Shown here in pieces: positions 62,064-64,000 of a stretch of 64,000 bases of DNA; the stretch's first letter is position 1; each line of letters starts with the position of its first letter. The translations under genes were made by a program, and so were the position numbers. This DNA comes from Bacteroidota bacterium. Its GTDB lineage: Bacteria; Bacteroidota; Bacteroidia; Bacteroidales; Prolixibacteraceae. Where the stretch lies: contig JAJUGZ010000004.1 in the NCBI GenBank assembly GCA_029265715.1, forward strand, positions 1-64,000. Reading direction: 5' to 3'. The notes beneath the pieces are model-generated. The model was given only the letters and a program-made list of their open reading frames with translations, had not been told where the DNA came from and ran no database searches.

Positions 62064-63551
62064 ATGGAAAACAAAAACGCAAACAAGTTTTCCAGAAGAT
62101 CTTTTCTGGGAACTACGGCTGCGGCTGCGGCGGGGATCACCATCCTTCCAAGTCATGTAATTGCAGGGTTGGGCCATCAGGCACCAAGTGACAAACTGAA
62201 CATCGCCGCTGTTGGTATTGGCGGTATGGGGTTTGCCAATCTGAAAAATCTTGAATCTCAAAACATTGTTGGGTTGTGCGACGTTGACTGGGCTTATGCC
62301 GGTCGGGTATTCGAGTATTTCCCTAAAGCTAAAAAGTACAAAGACTGGCGGGTTATGTACGACGAGCTTGGCAAATCGATTGATGGCGTAGTGATTGCTA
62401 CTGCCGACCATACACACGCAATCATTGCCGCACATGCCATTACAATGGGTAAACATGTTTACCTTCAAAAACCATTGACCCACACCGTTTATGAATCCCG
62501 TTTGCTTACCAAGTTGGCTGCAAAATACAAAGTTGCAACTCAAATGGGCAACCAGGGATCTTCTGGCGAAGGTGTTAACCTGACTACCGAATGGATTGCC
62601 AATGGCGAAATTGGTGAAGTGACCAAAGTCGAAGCATTCACCGACCGTCCGATTTGGCCTCAGGGTTTGAATACGCCGGAAAATGGAGACTGGGTTCCTG
62701 AAACACTGGATTGGGATCTGTTTGTCGGGCCAGCCAAAATGCGTCCGTACAACAAAATTTATCACCCCTGGAACTGGCGCGGTTGGTGGGATTATGGTAC
62801 AGGAGCCCTTGGCGATATGGCCTGCCACATTTTACATCCGGTATTTGTTGGTCTTGAGTTGGGTTACCCAATTAAAGCACAGGGGAATTCAACCCTGTTG
62901 CTAAACGACTGTGCTCCAACAGCCCAGACTGTTAAAATGGTATTCCCGGCCCGTACCCCTCAAAAGAAAATGAAGATTAAACTTCCTGAAGTTGAAGTAA
63001 AATGGTACGATGGAGGTATTAAACCGATGCTTCCGGATGGTTGGCCTGCAGGTAAAAATCCGAACGATTCGGGCGGTGGCGTAATTTTCCACGGAACAAA
63101 AGACAAACTGATTTGTGGTTGCTACGGAGTGAACCCATGGCTGCTTTCAGGTCGTGTGCCGAATGCGCCAAAGTTCCGTCGCCGCATTGAAACCAGCCAC
63201 GAAATGGACTGGGTCCGCGCTTGTAAAGAATCTCCGGAAAACCGTGTGAAAACTGCATCTGACTTCAGCGAAGCCGGACCATTCAACGAAATGGTGGTGA
63301 TGGGTGTATTAGCCGTACGGTTACAAGCCTTGAATAAAGAGTTGTTATGGAATGGTGAAAAAATGGAATTCACCAACATCAGCGATAGCGAAGAAATCCA
63401 AACCGTTATCAAAGATGGGTTCAAAATTCACGACGGGCACCCAACATTCGATAAAACATGGACTGATCCGGTCCCAGCTAAAGCATTTGCAGCCGAACTG
63501 ATCAAGCATACTTATCGCGCGCCATGGAGTTTGCCCGACATGCCGGCATAA
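62064..63551 (+). CDS. Gfo/Idh/MocA family oxidoreductase, Tat-exported
   Basis: This 495-residue NAD(P)-dependent sugar dehydrogenase-like protein has a Tat signal (FSRRSFLGTTAAAAAGITIL, twin Arg at the start) and is therefore probably periplasmic. The Rossmann loop is AVGIGGMGFANLKNL, and VYLQKPLTH holds the family Lys (usually EKP; here QKP). The C-terminal half carries a beta-sheet domain typical of the family (GALGDMACHILHPVF). ATG 62064. A closely similar gene follows at 63752, apparently a tandem duplicate. Likely substrate is a sugar or inositol derivative; no transporter is adjacent. Confidence 0.9.
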   Translation: MENKNANKFSRRSFLGTTAAAAAGITILPSHVIAGLGHQAPSDKLNIAAVGIGGMGFANLKNLESQNIVGLCDVDWAYAGRVFEYFPKAKKYKDWRVMYDELGKSIDGVVIATADHTHAIIAAHAITMGKHVYLQKPLTHTVYESRLLTKLAAKYKVATQMGNQGSSGEGVNLTTEWIANGEIGEVTKVEAFTDRPIWPQGLNTPENGDWVPETLDWDLFVGPAKMRPYNKIYHPWNWRGWWDYGTGALGDMACHILHPVFVGLELGYPIKAQGNSTLLLNDCAPTAQTVKMVFPARTPQKKMKIKLPEVEVKWYDGGIKPMLPDGWPAGKNPNDSGGGVIFHGTKDKLICGCYGVNPWLLSGRVPNAPKFRRRIETSHEMDWVRACKESPENRVKTASDFSEAGPFNEMVVMGVLAVRLQALNKELLWNGEKMEFTNISDSEEIQTVIKDGFKIHDGHPTFDKTWTDPVPAKAFAAELIKHTYRAPWSLPDMPA

Positions 63552-63611
63552 CAAAAATGCAGTCGAGGGACGGTATTTAACCGATCATCAGGCTAAAATG
63601 AATATTTTCAG

Positions 63612-63636
63612 AGGCAGGAGTAATTCCTGCCTTTTT
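63612..63636 (+). terminator. Terminator between the two Gfo/Idh/MocA genes
   Basis: AGGCAGGA (63612-63619) pairs with TCCTGCCT (63625-63632) around a 5-base loop, followed by TTTT. The two genes are therefore probably separate transcripts. Confidence 0.85.
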
Positions 63637-63703
63637 ATTGGTACGCCGGTCGATAATTTAGCCCATTCTGTCTGATACATCAAGGCGTCATTGAATTTCT
63701 GTT

Positions 63704-63711
63704 TATATTTG
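63704..63711 (+). promoter_or_regulatory. -7 box TATATTTG for the second Gfo/Idh/MocA gene
   Basis: Perfect TAnnTTTG match 41 bp before the ATG at 63752. Confidence 0.6.
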
Positions 63712-63751
63712 ACCTATTCCAAATTTTTACAGTATAACGCATACACCGGAC

Positions 63752-64000
63752 ATGAAAAACCAACGTCAATCGATTTCCAGAAGACATTTTTTAGGTACAA
63801 CAGCCACCGCCGCTGTCGCAATCACCGTGCTTCCCAGCCGGGTCATTGCAGGACTGGGGCATAAAGCTCCCAGCGACAAATTAAATATCGCCGGAATTGG
63901 TGTTGGCGGCATGGGATTCAATAACCTCTGCAATATGGAAACCGAGAACATCGTGGCGTTGTGCGATGTCGATTGGAATTATGCCAACCGGAATTCATTC
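63752..64000 (+). CDS. Second Gfo/Idh/MocA oxidoreductase, Tat-exported (truncated by window edge)
   Basis: Only the first 83 codons are inside the window. They read as a Tat signal (ISRRHFLGTTATAAVAITVL) and the nucleotide-binding start DKLNIAGIGVGGMGFNNLCN, then ENIVALCDVDWNYANRNSF. The sequence parallels the preceding gene residue by residue (about 60% identical by eye over this part), so the pair arose by tandem duplication. Its promoter and a motif shared with the first gene precede it. ATG 63752 is clear. Confidence 0.9.
   Translation, partial: MKNQRQSISRRHFLGTTATAAVAITVLPSRVIAGLGHKAPSDKLNIAGIGVGGMGFNNLCNMETENIVALCDVDWNYANRNSF

Noticed and set aside
1-64000. CRISPR arrays, tRNA or rRNA genes
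   Set aside because: No regularly spaced direct repeats and no recognisable tRNA or rRNA sequence were noticed, but a covariance-model search was not possible.

Overview
The window looks like a chromosomal stretch from a gliding-type or T9SS-bearing member of the Bacteroidota, plausibly Marinilabiliales/Prolixibacteraceae (this rank is inference). Reasons: a gldJ-porU-porV type IX secretion locus, a C25-type sortase, a rprX/rprY-like two-component pair, a TPR-fused histidine kinase, MurF, UppP and MiaB of Bacteroidetes type, and many -7 boxes of the TAnnTTTG kind just upstream of genes. No tRNA, rRNA, CRISPR array, intact insertion sequence or prophage was recognised, so most of the window is ordinary housekeeping DNA with a few interesting intergenic regions.

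Layout. 1-5.3 kb: the end of an unidentified protein at the left edge, then dipeptidase PepD, an MFS carrier and a DUF4831-like protein, all on the minus strand and separated by very strong hairpin terminators. 5.3-14.6 kb: NAD(P)HX repair enzyme, POT peptide transporter, a class D beta-lactamase-like lipoprotein, small proteins including a three-gene YtxH/holin-like membrane cluster, a small heat-shock protein and an acyl-CoA ligase. 14.9-20.3 kb: a giant ResB-CcsA cytochrome c assembly fusion, miaB and a carboxymuconolactone-decarboxylase-like protein. 20.4-27.4 kb: NifX/NifB-like protein, YjjX, GNAT, a rubrerythrin-VIT1 fusion, an AlbA-type ATP-binding protein, a DEAD-box helicase and the CCA-adding enzyme. 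27.5-39.5 kb: thioredoxin, murF, gldJ, then divergently porU, porV, ispF, a CoA-binding protein, a thioredoxin-like protein and a TPR histidine kinase. 39.5-52.2 kb: urocanate hydratase, LemA plus two TPM proteins, malic enzyme, an acyltransferase, a divergent Met/Pro-rich secreted protein and a sensor kinase/response regulator pair, then UppP. 52.2-64 kb: a decayed Fic gene, mfd, a GH2 glycosidase, a STAS-like small protein, a MerR-Nif3-zinc ribbon operon, a peroxiredoxin and two tandem Gfo/Idh/MocA oxidoreductases, the second cut by the window edge.

How parts work together. GldJ, PorU and PorV supply an outer-membrane lipoprotein, the sortase and its shuttle for type IX secretion. The kinase/regulator pair at 48.7-51.1 kb faces a secreted protein gene across four evenly spaced GTTAA-like half-sites that sit symmetrically between two divergent -7 boxes, an arrangement resembling cpxP/cpxRA. 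This is the best candidate here for an undescribed regulatory module.

Structure not explained by genes: a five-copy dispersed repeat (GAAATAGCCAT ... ATGGCTATTCC plus a conserved tail), one copy of which has a second 57-bp element inside it; a second degenerate repeat in two copies; a 19-bp perfect hairpin abutting the start codon of the TPR kinase; and palindromic sequences fused to the start of the AlbA-type gene. Start codons were chosen from the bases, so several genes begin inside the longest open frame.
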